A DNA stretch of 64,000 nt from Charina bottae (GCA_023362775.1 JALMGJ010000004.1:78668798-78732797), one strand, 5' to 3'; shown: positions 11,110-23,205, numbered from the stretch's first letter. The notes: a model not told the origin generated them from the letters alone. Numbers and translations: made by a program.

Positions 11110-12880
11110 TCTGATGGTGCAATATGAATACTAATCAAATGTTATTTCTACTTACATGTAAAACAAAAACAAAAACCTCACATGTATGCTTGTCAAAGAA
11201 GACCAGGTCCACACATACCAGATCCATCCCGAGTCCCCAGCTGTTATTCATTCTATTTCTGATCTTTATGCTTTTAATGTGAAAATTTACAGAAAGATTC
11301 TAAATGCACTCATCTAAATATCAATCTCACTTGCTCTTCCATTACCAAAAGAACATATACTGAATCAGATTATTGGTTAATTTACCCAATATTGTCAGAG
11401 CAGATTTGTCCTTTGTAAAGCCTAAAAATGTTTGGGTTGAATATAAGAACTTCTGTACTCAACAGTTGTGCTGTACTACTCAACTAAGCTTTCACCCTTA
11501 TTGCAGAAAAGTTTAGGATCTGATATTCCAACATGAGAGATATTAGGTTTGGAGCTAGTTTATGCATGGAAGGCTTCATGACTTCTACATGTTTTCTTCA
11601 CAAATGGTTCCTGTACATTGTTGATATGGAAGCTTTACCAAACATTCTTGCCTTCTGATTTGCTTATATATTTATCAGTGCCATTTTTCAAGCAGTGTAT
11701 CTGGATATGGTTGAGATTTCCATTCAGCACTATTGCACACACATTCATCCCCATTTATACCACATTTGGTTCTATCATATCCTGGGTGACAGGCATGGCA
11801 GTGAAAAGTTTGATACAACTGGGACCTTGATGGCTTACAGAATAACCGATATTTCACACCTAAGCTTGCAGAAAAACTATTATAAAGTGGATAGCGACAG
11901 AAACGTATTGTAGATGCTGTAATATAATCTCACAACTTTGATGATCTTAAACCTCTGGAGCATCATTTCACAGTTTACAGTACAGTATCATCACAATCCC
12001 TCAAAAGAATTACAGCTTTCTAACTAATCTTTCCCTATCGGTTACATGATATGGAACTCATGAAGCTCAAGTACAAAAAGGCTTTAGTATGAATGATAGC
12101 ACTCAGGTCTTTCTCCCCAACTATATTTGTAAATCTGGGAATGATGAATGGCACATAAATTATAAGTTAGCAACAAGGTCAGAGCAACTGAAAGCAGAGA
12201 GTTCAAAGAAAAGTCACAGTTTCACAGAGTTCAAGAAGAGGCCACAGTCTGAAGTTGTTCAGTGCTACTTGATAAAAGCTAGGGAAGGTGGGGTACTAAA
12301 AAAATAAGACATGGGGAACAGAAGACTCATGCCCTGTAGCCAGGGGTGTGCTGATAAATGTTTAAGAACTGTCTCTCTGGTTCCATTGCCGCCACCATGC
12401 TGCTAGATCAGGAACAGCTGATCAATGCCCTAGGTAACTGCTTTGCCAGCTCTGCTTTCAACTGATTCACATTCCCAAACATTTAACAATCAGCTCTTGC
12501 AAGCAGGTACTAGTGGCCTGGTTCAAGTTCCCTGATTTTTTTTCTTAAGGACCTTTATTTTTAAACTGAACTTTGGATTGGTCAACCCTTCTGATAGAGG
12601 ATGCCTTCAAACAGAGATAATCATCTCACACTCTTGACAATCCTAAAGAGAAGAATATTCTTTAAAGTAGGACACATGATCACCATAAGAGTTTAAAAAA
12701 GACTAAGATAATTAACCTGACAATTCCACCATATATTTCTAGCAGTATTAGAAATTAGTTTCCACCATTTTAAATATTATTTTAAAATCAGTAACTGAAA
12801 TTTAAAAAAGTTTACAATGTATTTTTATTTGTATCTGCATTTGCTTCAAATTAGCTTATTTTATAAATATGAGACTATGA
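11110..12880. other. Unassigned intergenic sequence
   Basis: No gene or repeat family was recognised. Open frames at 11618-11830, 11695-11913 and 12089-12307 have no known motif. Confidence 0.4.
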
Positions 12881-12891
12881 TTCTATGAACA

Positions 12892-13209
12892 TGGCTGTTG
12901 TGGGTCTTCCGGGCTGTGTGGCCGTGTTCTGGAAGTTGTGGTTCCTAACATTTCGCCAGCATCTGTGGCCAGCATCTTCAGAAGGCAGGAGCACAGACAG
13001 AAGTGAACTCTCTGTGCCCAGGTAGAGAGGTAGTAGCCCACTCTACCTGGGCACAGAGAGTTTGCTTCTGTCTGTGCTCCTGCCCTCTGAAGATGCTGGC
13101 CACAGATGCTGGCGAAACGTTAGGAACCACAACTTCCAGAACACGGCCACACAGCCCGGAAGACCCACAATAGCCATTGAACTCCAGCCGTGAAAGCCTT
13201 CGACAATAC
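12892..13209. mobile_element. Penelope-type foldback element with 12-bp target duplication
   Basis: Two arms of about 140 bp are near-perfect reverse complements, meeting at a short spacer near 13030. The right arm ends in CGTGAAAGCCTTCGACAATA, the same terminus (inverted) as the Penelope-like element starting near 41065. The direct repeat ATTCTATGAACA flanks it at 12880-12891 and 13210-13221. Inverted joined ends and duplications of this length are known for Penelope-like elements. Confidence 0.85.
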
Positions 13210-13270
13210 ATTCTATGAACAGTTATCTGGAATATCTTCCATTGAATTTAGTGGAGCCTACTTTTCATTG

Positions 13271-13536
13271 GATAGCTTTCCAAACGGTGTGTCGCGACAC
13301 TTTAGTGTGTTGCAACAAAACCCGGAAGTGGTGATGGTGCGTTGCTGCCATTTTTGTGGCGGCGGCAACGGCGATGGCAGTGGTGTGCCATCAGCGCTTC
13401 CGGGTCTTAGCGGAAAACATGAGGCCGCAGCCGCAGCCGCTGCTGCTGCCGTGCACACCCCCACCACTGCACACGCCCCTGCGCCGCCGCTGCCGCCATT
13501 GGTGTATCACCAACGGCAGGAGTTTGGAAAGCACTG
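13271..13536. mobile_element. hAT-like non-autonomous element, worn copy
   Basis: It starts near AGCTTTCCAAACGGTGTG and ends TTTGGAAAGCACTG, matching the ends of the elements at 28.7-29.5 kb and 35.8 kb. The interior is GC- and CpG-rich (GCCGCAGCCGCTGCTGC near 13435). Flanking 8-bp repeats are no longer clear. The 122-codon frame here is a by-product of GC richness. Confidence 0.75.
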
Positions 13537-13796
13537 GTATAGTGTAAAGCATGCATAGGAAATAAATGAATCCACATTTATAAAAACAAATTGAAGTAAT
13601 TAATTTAGCTACTACTTTTCAAGCAATCTTTTTCAAAACTAAGTATATGTCTAGCATACAGTTGAGAGTCAGCAAAAATATTGAAAGTTGGGTTAAATAA
13701 ATACCTTTAATTCTTATATAGCTTGATGTTCAGTGTTCCATATGGTTAGCCTAAAAAGACTTAAGAAAATGTTTGTAAATAAATAATCACCGTACT

Positions 13797-15500
13797 TACC
13801 ATGTTATCTGGGAACAGTTTGATCCTGTTGCGCCTGATGAAGTAGACAGGATCCTCCGGACTGTGAACACCACCACATGCCAGCTTGACCCATGTCCCTC
13901 CTGGCTGGTGAAATCAGCTAGTGAGGTGACATGTGGTTGGGTCCAGGCGATGATTAATTTGTCCTTGAGTGAGGGGGTGTTCCCGGCGGCCTTTAAGGAG
14001 GCGCTGGTGCACCCCCTCCTCAAGAAGCCGTCCCTGGACCCTACCATCCTGGGCAATTTTCGCCCAGTCTCCCACCTTCCCTTTTTGGGAAAGGTGGTTG
14101 AGAAGGTGGTGGCGTGGCAACTCCAGAGGATTCTGGAGGAAACGGATTATCTAGACCCCTTCCAGTCAGGTTTCAGGCTGGGATATGGGACAGAGACCCC
14201 ATTGGTCGCGCTTATGGATGATCTCTGGCAAGAGCGGGATGGAGGGAGTGCGTCCATCCTGGCTCTCTTAGATCTCTCAGCGGCTTTCGATACCGTCGAC
14301 CATGGTATACTTTTGGGACGGTTCAGGGAGTTGGGGGTGGGTGGCGTAGTTTTGCGCTGGTTCACCTCCTTCCTCCAGGGCCATTCCCAGTCGGTGTTGA
14401 TAGGGGAGGAGAGAGCTGCCCCACGACCCCTGATTTGTGGGGTGCCGCAGGGGTTGGTTCTCTCTCCTCTCCAACATCTACATGAAGCCACTGGGCGAGA
14501 TCATCCGTCACCACAGGATGAGGTATCACCAATATGCTGATGATACCCAGTTATACATCTCCATCCCGGGTGAAGTAGGTGATGCGGTCAATGCCTTATT
14601 TCAGTGTCTGGAGGCTGTGGGGGTCTGGATGGGGAACAACAGGCTTCAACTGAACCCTGGTAAGACGGAGTGGCTGTGGATTGATGGCCCCCCTAGATCC
14701 GGGAAGTTGTCATCCTTGGTTCTGGGTGGGGTTGCACTACCTCACTCGGATCCAGTGTGGAATCTGGGGGTCCTCCTGAACTCGAGACTCCTGCTCAAAG
14801 AGGAGGTGGCAGTCGTGGCCAGGAGGGCCTTTGCACGACTTCGAGTTGTGCGCCAGTTACGCCCTTTCCTGGATTGGGAGGCCCTCTGAACAGTCACTCA
14901 TGCCCTTGTCATCTCCCATATAGACTACTGTAATGTGCTCTACATGGGGCTACCCTTGAAGAGTATCCAGAAGCTTCAGCTGGTACAGAATGCAGCGGCG
15001 CGAGCAGTTATGGGTGCCATGAGATCGGCACATGTAACACCTCTGCTACGCGAGCTGCATTGGCTGCCAGTTTGCTTCTGGGTCCAATTCAAGGTGTTGG
15101 TGATTACCTTTAAAGCCCTATATGGCATAGGGCCAGGGTACCTGAGGGACCGTCTCGTCCCAATAACATTGGCCCGCTCCACCCGTGCATGCAGAGAGGG
15201 CATGCTTCGGACCCCCTCAACAAGAGAATTCCATCTAGTGGGGTCCAGGAAGCGTGCCTTCTCTGCGATAGCGCCCACCTTATGGAATATCTTGCCCCCA
15301 GAGGTGAGACTGGCCCCTTCACTCCTGGCCTTTCGGAAGGCCCTTAAGACCTGGCTCTGCCGCCTGGCCTGGGACAACGGAGGCGGTAGTGCCTCCTGGG
15401 GTTGGCTGGCCCCATAGCAACATGATCTATGCTACGGTTCCCAATCCATCTTGGATTTTATTTATTTTATATTGATTGTGTTTTCTAGATATTTCTATTT
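13797..15500 (+). mobile_element. L2 LINE, 5'-truncated, RT to 3' end
   Basis: The frame starting at 13863 encodes PSWLVKSASEVTCGWVQAMI, PVSHLPFLGKVVEKVVAWQL, LDPFQSGFRLGYGTETPLVA and ALLDLSAAFDTVDHGI. These are RT motifs typical of L2. A frameshift near 14465 leads to QYADDTQLYISIPGE, with the catalytic YADD. A stop at 14887-14889 sits at a CGA-to-TGA position. The frame resumes to 15417 with ENILPPEV-type C-terminal sequence. It is inactive but relatively young. It is paired tail-to-tail with the L2 at 15510-17110. Confidence 0.9.
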
Positions 15501-15509
15501 TGTATAGCA

Positions 15510-15510
15510 T

Positions 15511-15553
<43 letters not shown>

Positions 15554-17110
15554 TTATTTGGATTTATCCCCACCCATCTCTACCGTGGTAGACTCTGGGC
15601 GGTTTACAATCACAATATAAAAGTTAAAAACTTATACATTTAAAACTACAATAAAAATAAAAAATAGAAATCCAAAAAGATGGTATGTTTTTAAAAGGAG
15701 GATATTATTATGCTAACCATCCCCAGGAGGAACTATTATGTCCTTTGTTCCAGGCAAGGCGGCAGAACCAGGTCTTTAACGACTTCCTGAAGGTCAGGAG
15801 CGAGGATGCCAGTCTCGCCTCAGGGGGCAAGATATTCCATAGGGCGGGTGCTATCGCAGAGAAGGCACGCCTCCTGGACCCCGCTAGATGGAATTCTTTT
15901 AGTGATGGGATCCGGAGCATGCCCTCTCTGCATGATCGGGTGGGGCGGGTCGATATAATCGGGACGAGACGGTCCCTCAGATACCCTGGTCCCATGCCAT
16001 GTAGGGCTTTAAAGGTAATAACCAACACCTTGAATTGGATCCGGAAGCAAACTGGGACCCAATGCAGCTCACGGAGTAGTGGTGTTACATGTGCTGATCT
16101 TATAGCACCCAGAACTACCCGTGCAGCCGCATTCTGGACCAGCTGAAGCTTCCAAATACTCTTCAAGTGTAGCCCCATGTAGTGCGCGTTGCAGTAATCT
16201 ATATGGGAGATGACAAGGGCATGAGTGACTGTTCGGAGGGCCTCCTGATCCAGGAAGGGGTGCAATTGGCGCACAACCCGAAGCTGTGCAAAGGCCCTCC
16301 TGGCCACGACTGCCACCTCCTCTTCGAGCAGGAGTCGTGAGTTCAGGAGGACCCCCCGATTCCACACTGGATCCGAGTGAGGATACCGTGGTCGACGGTA
16401 TCAAAAGCCGCTGAGAGATCCAAGAGAGCGAGAATGGATGCACTCCCTCCATCTCGCTCCCACCAAAGATCATTCATAAGCACGACCAATGCAGTCTCTG
16501 TCCCATATCCCGGCCTGAAACCTGACTGAAAGGGGTCTAGATAATCCGTTTCATCCAGAATCCTCTGGAGTTGCAGCGCCACCACCTTCTCAACCACCTT
16601 TCCCAAAAAGGGAAGGTGAGAGACAGGACGAAAGTTGTTTAAAACAGTAGGGTCCAGGGAAGGCTTCTTGAGGAGGGGATGAACCAACGCCTTCTTAAAG
16701 ACCGCTGGAAACACCCCCTCCCCCAAAGATGTATTAATCATCGCCTGGACCCAACCACATGTGACCTCCTGGGCTGATTTAACCAGCCAGGAGGGACACG
16801 GGTCTAGATGGCAAGTGGTGGCGTTCACAGTCCGGAGGATCCTGTCTACTTCATCAGGCCCAACAGGATCAAACTGTTTCCAGATAACAGGGTAAGTACG
16901 TGCCTCTGGCATCTCCCCAGATTGTGCCTCACACTTAGAGTTTAACTTGGAATGAATCTGAGTGATTTTGTTCTGCAGATGCTCAGCAAACTCTTCCGAC
17001 CGGCCCTGTAAATAGGTCACTAAGTCCGTCTGACCCAAAAGAGATCTAGTAATCTTAAACAGGGCCGTCGGGTGCATTCTGCGGACGCAATAAGAGCAGA
17101 GAAAGTAGAC
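15510..17110 (-). mobile_element. L2 LINE with internal deletion of the RT core
   Basis: On the minus strand the frame at 17140-16343 runs through PVSHLPFLGKVVEKVVALQL and LLDLSAAFDTVDHGIL. It then jumps directly to the region corresponding to GVLLNSRLLL (16367-15708). About 430 bp of the plus-strand copy (roughly 14303-14738), including the YADD box, are absent at 16371-16390. The 3' UTR (CTCTGGGCGGTTTACAATC) ends in a (TTTA)n tract at 15510-15560. Its 5' side is fused to Bov-B at about 17110. Confidence 0.88.
15511..15560. repeat. (TTTA)n tract between two L2 tails
   Basis: About twelve copies of ATTT separate the plus-strand L2 tail from the inverted L2 tail. This fits A-rich 3' ends meeting tail-to-tail. 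Confidence 0.9.
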
Positions 17111-17113
17111 ATC

Positions 17114-18512
17114 CTTTGATTTCCTGGCTGCAGTCAGCATCTGCAGTAATCTTTGTGCCTAGAAATACAAAGTCTCTCACTGCCTCCACGTTTTCTCCCT
17201 CTATTTGCCAGTTATCAATCAAGCTGGTTGCCATAATCTTGATTTTTTTGAGGTTTAACTGCAAGCCAGCTTTTGCACTTTCTTCTTTCACCTTTGTCAT
17301 AAGGCTCCTCAGTTCCTCCTCACTTTCAGCCATCAAAGTGGTATCATCTGCATATCTGAGATTGTTAATGATTCTTCCAGTTATTTTAACTCTAGCCTTG
17401 GATTCATCAAGCCCAGCATGTAACATGATGTGTTCGGCATACAGGTTGAATAGGTAGGGTGAGAGTATACAACCCTGCCGTACTCCTTTCCCAATCTTAA
17501 ACCAGTCCATTGTTCCGTGGTCTGTTCTTACTGTTGCTACTTGGTCATTGTACAGATTCCTCAGGAGGTAGACAAGATGACTTGGTATCCCCATACCACC
17601 AAGAACTTGCCACAAGTTTTTATGATCCACACAGTCAAAGGCTTTAGAATAGTCAATAAAACAGAAATAGATGTTTTTCTGAAACTCCCTGGCTTTCTCC
17701 ATTATCCAGCGGATAATGCCTTTTCTAAACCCAGCTTGTACATCTGGCAATTTTTGCTCCATGAATTGCTGGAGTCTACCTTGCAAGATCTTGAGCATTA
17801 CCTTACTGGCATGTGAAATAAGTGCCACTGTTCGATAGTTTGAACATTCTTTAGTGTTTCCCTTTTTTGGTATGGGGATATAAGTTGATTTTTTCCAATC
17901 TGACGGCCATTCTTGTGTTTTCCAAATTTGCTGGCATATGGCATGCATCACCTTGACAGCATCATCTTGCAAGTTTTTAAACAGTTCAGCTGAGATACCG
18001 TCGTCTCCTGCTGCCCATTCAACCTCACTCTTCAGGATGTCTGGCTCTAACTCACTGACCACACCGTCAAAGCTATCCCCAATATTATTATCCTCCCTAT
18101 ACAGATATTCTGTATATTCTTGCCACCTTTTCTTGATCTCTTCTGCTTCTGTTAGGTTCTTGCCATCTTTGTTTTTGATCATACCCATTTTTGTCTGGAA
18201 TTTACCTCCAATGTTTCTAATATTCTGGAAGAGGTCTCTTGTCCTTCCTATTCTATTGTTTTCTTCCATTTCCGCGCATTGCTTGTTTAAAAATAATTCC
18301 TTATCTCTTCTGGCTAACCTCTGGAATTTTGCATTTAATTGGGCATATCTCCCCCTATCACTGTTGCCTTTTGCTTTCCTTCTTTCTTGGGCTACTTCCA
18401 GTGTCTCAGCAGACAGCCATCTTGCCTTCTTGGTTTTCTTTCTCTTTGGGACTTTTTTTGTTGCTGCCTGTTGAACAATGTTGCGAACTTCTGTCCATAG
18501 TTCTTCCATGCC
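17114..18512 (-). mobile_element. Bov-B (RTE) LINE, central part with long open RT frame
   Basis: A 484-codon minus-strand frame (18509-17055) begins MEELWTEVRNIVQQAATKKV. It carries the RT motifs RTVALISHASKVMLKILQGR, FCFIDYSKAFDCVDHKNLW, GKGVRQGCILSPYLFNLYAE and NLRYADDTTLMAES. It is Bov-B by its close similarity to the ruminant element. About ten residues after LPDVQAGFRKG appear deleted. The endonuclease is missing (5' truncated) and the frame runs into L2 sequence at about 17110, so the C-terminus is missing too. Confidence 0.9.
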
Positions 18513-18629
18513 TTAATAAAGAATTTGATTTTTTCTCCCCCTCACCCTCCCATCAAAAATAATATGGATCACTTTGTTGTGATAGCACGCCCTTACTTTG
18601 GATGGACCCTACTGACATGTGGTACTGGG

Positions 18630-18970
18630 CTTTATTTAGTTATTTATTTTTCAAATTTTGCCACTGCCCATCTCCCCCAAGAACAGGGACTCTGGGCGGT
18701 TTACAATAATGAACACATTAAAACAGTAAGAATAAAGAACATCTAAAATATAAATACAAAATTACCAAATATAAATATAAAGTAAAAATAAATATAAAAT
18801 CCAAGTGGACATAAAATATTTAATTCAGTGAGGAGAGCTCTAAGGCGCCAGCCACCCCAAGAATAGCTACTTCCCTTCCTGCCCCAGGCGAGACGGCAGA
18901 GCCAAGCTTTCAGGTTCTTCCGGAAGGTCAGGAGTTATGGGGCTTGCCTCACCTCTGGGGGCAATCTTCA
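18630..18970 (-). mobile_element. L2 LINE 3' end
   Basis: It contains the L2 3' UTR signature CTCTGGGCGGTTTACAAT and the C-terminal coding remnant near 18870-18960, similar to 15740-15830. It is joined directly to the GC-rich block at 18970-19640. Confidence 0.75.
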
Positions 18971-19640
18971 GCAGCTTGGGAACAGATTGCACTTCACCAA
19001 ATGCTGCTGCCACCGGCGCCGACCAATCACCATGTAGTGCTGATTTGCAAAGCCGCTGCCTTCATGACCTCCAAGAGTCCAAGGCTTCTAATGTCCGGAG
19101 CAGAAAGTCCAGCCAGCAGCCCGCTCTCCTCCACGATGCCTCCAGCATCCGTGCAAGTAGCTTCAGCTACCGCCCCTTGGCAGAGACCAGGAGAGATCAT
19201 CTTCTCCACCATCTCCACTGCCATCACATGGCCCGTGCCATCTTGCTGGAGCCGCAGCATCATAAATCCAGCTCCCAGACACTGGCTGCTCTCAACTACA
19301 CCAAAAGGAAGCCCATCCAAGAGTAGGTCCCAGTGCAGCCCACAGAGGATCCGGGGGGTCGGGCAGAACCCAGTCTTCCAACACCAGCACAGTCCTCCAA
19401 ACAGTCCCACATGGCCCCTGCTCACTGCGCTCTCTCCCTCCTGGCGCGTGTGAGCTCTCCGTCCCGAATCCGCTCCAACTTCCCCTCCAACTCTCCAACA
19501 CGTTCCAACTCTCTCCAAAGCTCAAGTCACAGCCCCCCACACTTCCCAAGACCTTCAAAAACCTCACCATCAACCACACTTCAAAAGTTACTACGGAGCC
19601 CCTCAACCACCCTCCCTCACTGCCGCTGTCTTAAAAAAAA
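18970..19640 (-). mobile_element. GC-rich block, probably an L2 5' UTR fused to the L2 3' end
   Basis: Read on the minus strand, this GC-rich sequence runs without interruption into the L2 3' region at a TTGCCCCCAGAGGTGAG junction. It has long but motif-free frames on both strands (for example 19027-19518 minus). I infer a LINE 5' region because of composition and continuity with the L2 tail. It could also be an unrelated GC-rich insertion. Confidence 0.45.
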
Positions 19641-21540
19641 ATTGTTATATAGTTGTGGTTTTACATATTAATTAGGAAGACATGCAGACAATTTACCCTT
19701 AAAACTGATTTGAAGGGAAAGGTTTGGTTTGTATGTATTCCATCTTTGTAAATATTTTGAAATTTGTTTAGCATTTCCACTTACTTTTTAACTATTGTCA
19801 AGTAGCACTGAAAAACAACTTTTGGTTTGTCATCCAGGAAAGTATAATGCTCAGGCAAAATTAATATGAACTTTTAAAGCCCCTTTTCTATCTTTGATTG
19901 CAGTCATTCCTTTTTCATTTTGCCTTTTCAAACAAAATATATTATTGTCATGGCATGTGTTAGCACTAGCACCCTTCCTGGAATTCTCACAGCATTGTTT
20001 CCCCTGTCAGAGATAAACAACCTATGACCTTCCAAATCCTGCTAAACTACAACTCCAGTTATACTAACTAGCATCACCAATGATAAAGGATACTAGGATG
20101 ACAACTTAGCAACAACTGAATGGCTCCAGATACCATAGTGCAGCTCTGGATGTGACATAGAATAATATGTCATTGTGATATAGAATAATTTAAGTTGTTT
20201 TCTGTATGGAAACAATGGTTATCTGTTGAGAGCTACTGTTTACTTCTAACAAGCCCCCTTGAAATACATTATGTAACAATGTAGCATTTAGAAGATTAAG
20301 AGATGGGAGTAAAATGATACTCTGAGATTTCCATATGCCAGAAATCTGCCAATGCTCTTTTGGTGGACTCTCCAAAAATGGATGAAATGACATTTTTACT
20401 ACCTGTGAATGGAACAGAAAACTTAAGGTGCTTACTTTAGCTGAGCAATATTCACAGTCATAATCCATTTATGACTGATATATTTTCATGAACAAAACTA
20501 AAGAAATACTCAGTACAGTTCAACAGTTTAAACTAAGATTATAAAACTGTTAGGCTGGTATTTTTTTGTCTCTCTGCCAAGATGAGTTTCAAATTTTAAA
20601 AATGTATTCATTTTAATTTAATTTATACTCCCAACTTCTGGACCAGTATGGGAACAGCCTCATTGTTCTACTGCTCCAATTTGCAAGGATAAGAAAATAG
20701 TATACATGCTGTAAAATATATATTGCCATTGTTGCTCCCTACTTAAACAGAAACTGGAAATGTGATAATAATCACCAGATCAAAAATGAGTGAATATGGG
20801 ACTAATACAACTATAAAATATGCTAAAAAAATAAACCTATTATATTACATGAATGTTAAACTGCTATTTATCAATGTTTTTAATTGCTCCTATTATTTTT
20901 TGACATTTAAAATACAATGGAGAAATTATGACTTTCAGATAAAACATATTTTAAAATATCTATAGCAATACAGACACTTACAATACATATGAAAAAAAAT
21001 CCCTGTAATTTAGACATACATATTAGAAAGTTTGCTACAAATCATAATGATCCCCTTTTTTGTATAAGCTTTTAACTGACTTTCGAAGAGCACATATGGT
21101 AAATCCACTTGGAAAGAATACTTACCTTGGGAACACAAGGATTAAACAACCACCTGAGGACCTTTGTCTATTTTTCTTCATAGGACAAATATATCCCCTC
21201 TTTCGGTTCTGTACCTCTATGTTCTCTGCTGACCTAACTTATCTGTGATAAATGCCACAGTTTGACTGAAGTCACTTCAGCTGCTGTAAGAGAAGAATGG
21301 AAGTCAAAAATTAATGCACTCAACATTCCTCCTTGACAGATGGCTTGTCAAGAGGCTAAAAGCCTTGGAAAGCTATAGGTGAGGTAGAGCATTAGAATAG
21401 CCATCCTTTAGATTAAATTGAATTTCAGTTTCTAACTAATTACTCCAGACTCCAATAATGAAGTTAAACCTCATTCAAACTGAAAGGCGCAGCATTTTAC
21501 TTCAATCTCAAGCATATTGTATTAAGACATGGAAGCAAAA
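19641..21540. other. Mostly unassigned AT-rich intergenic sequence
   Basis: At 19985-20130 a worn palindromic block (CTACAACTCCAGTTATACTA) resembles a common hAT-derived sauropsid repeat. The rest shows no gene, RNA or repeat that I can name. Confidence 0.4.
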
Positions 21541-22300
21541 CAACAAGAAACAACCAGCCCATCAGCATTCAGACTAGACCTTGAATCAGACACTGTCTAA
21601 GCAATCCTGGTCAACAATTTATGTCTAGACAAAGATTGCAAAAGCATCAATTTGTTTATGCTTTTGACTCTCTCAGCAGCTTTTGCTAAGATTGATCATC
21701 AAATCCTTTTTGGGAGGTTGACAGTACAGTCTTAAGATTCTTTTCTTTAAAAAAAAGCATAAGAAGAAAGTGAACTGGACAAATTTACCAATCAGAGGGA
21801 GTGCTTAACATGCATTGTGTGTGTGTGTGTGTGTGTGTGTGTTTATGAGGCTGAATTAGGCTTGCTAAATTCATCCTGAATGAGCCCATTCAGGGGGAAA
21901 TGTTCATTGAACAATGTGTTCTCATCTAGCCACTTTCTTGGACATACAACTTCCTAGATTCAGCAAGGTTGTTCGATCATGTACTTTCAAACCATATCCT
22001 TAAAATCAGTAATGCATCCATTGGTTTATTTTGACTGAGGTGGCATAGTCAGTCTGTTCTGCCAGTGTCTAACCTGCTTATGGATAATGGAGAACAAATT
22101 GAAGCTGAAGTTTGACATGAAAAATGGTTGAAAGAGAAGTATGGCTAGATCTTGTGAGTTTGCTGGTTCTTAATCACAAGAACACTGTTATCCTCTGTTG
22201 GGTTTAGCCTAGAATGATGAAGTTGGAACAGAGCTGATTTAATGGTGGCATCAACCCTTTCAACCCTCTTTTCCATAAATTATATTACACAATCCTTTTT
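21540..22300 (+). mobile_element. Very old L2 LINE remnant
   Basis: The piece LTLSAAFAKIDHQILFGRL can be read near 21665-21720. It parallels the L2 motif LDLSAAFDTVDHGILLGRF. Surrounding sequence is too worn for clear borders. A (GT)n tract at about 21812-21842 lies inside it. Confidence 0.5.
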
Positions 22301-23037
22301 ATTTATGTTCTAGTTATAAATAAAGCTTTTCTTAAACTTACTTAGCAGGTTTTGTCTTCATCTTGTGGGGTATTTCTGATGTTGAATTATTTTATAATTA
22401 CATTATTGCATTAAAACTAATAAAGTAAATATGGATATAGATCTTACCTAAAGTTGATGCTGACTGGCAACAGATCTTTGGGGTGTTAGTTTCAGACAGC
22501 AGTCTTGTATTTTTGAATAATAATTTAAAAATAATTTTAAATCCTTTTCTATGCAAACATGCATTTACCACTAAGTTATGCCCTCTTCCTAATTTACAAG
22601 GACATAAATGTAAAATAAATTGTAGCAGGCAGAAGGCAGGAACTGTTTCTCACCAACATTCACACCAGTTTGCCAGACCCCTGTCTGAGTTTAATGGTGT
22701 ATGTGTGTGGCATGCAAAAATTCCAGGCAGAAAGGAATTATCCTGCCACTACCTGTTCTTGAATGGGGAGATGCCCACTTCACTTGGAATTTGGATAGAA
22801 CTTCTCCTTGAAAAAGCTTTTAAATGAATGGCCTGCTTTTTCTTTCTAACCAAAGTTACCAAGGCCAAGCCATTTTAGAATGGTGCTAGATTATAAACCC
22901 AACACTGGAGTAAATAAGGAACAAAGGATGTTTATTTTAATAGACACTATTAAAGTAGGGATTTGAAAGAATAATTTCACTGCCACAAATTACTTAGATG
23001 AGATATAAGAAATTAGAACTAACACTCAGTAATCTGT

Positions 23038-23205
23038 GGAGTCCTTGGTGCTCTCGGAGCCTGGTTGTTTTCTTTTAGACGTTTCACTGCCGAACTAGGC
23101 AACATCTTCAGTGCAAGAAAATGTCTGCAAGAAAACAACCAGGCTCAGAGAGCACCAAGGACTCCACAGTTCAAGCCTGAGCTATAGATATTCTCTTCAA
23201 TTGGT
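23038..23205. mobile_element. Foldback element, second family, with 14-bp target duplication
   Basis: The arm beginning GGAGTCCTTGGTGCTCTC and its inverted copy GAGAGCACCAAGGACTCC flank a short centre. The direct repeat ACTCAGTAATCTGT flanks it at 23024-23037 and 23206-23219. A related copy is at 58104-58293. Structure and duplication length are like the Penelope-type foldbacks, but the sequence family is different. Confidence 0.85.

Noticed and set aside
13190..13558. A 122-codon frame with poly-Ala
   Set aside because: It starts in a foldback element, crosses into a hAT-like element and reflects GCC/GCT repeats. It has no gene context.
17938..18474. Long plus-strand frame opposite the Bov-B RT
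   Set aside because: It is the antisense shadow of the minus-strand RT frame, with no start or splice context of its own.
19027..19518. 163-codon minus-strand frame rich in Gly and Val
   Set aside because: No motif is recognisable. It lies in the GC-rich block attached to an L2 tail and is better explained as repeat 5' sequence.
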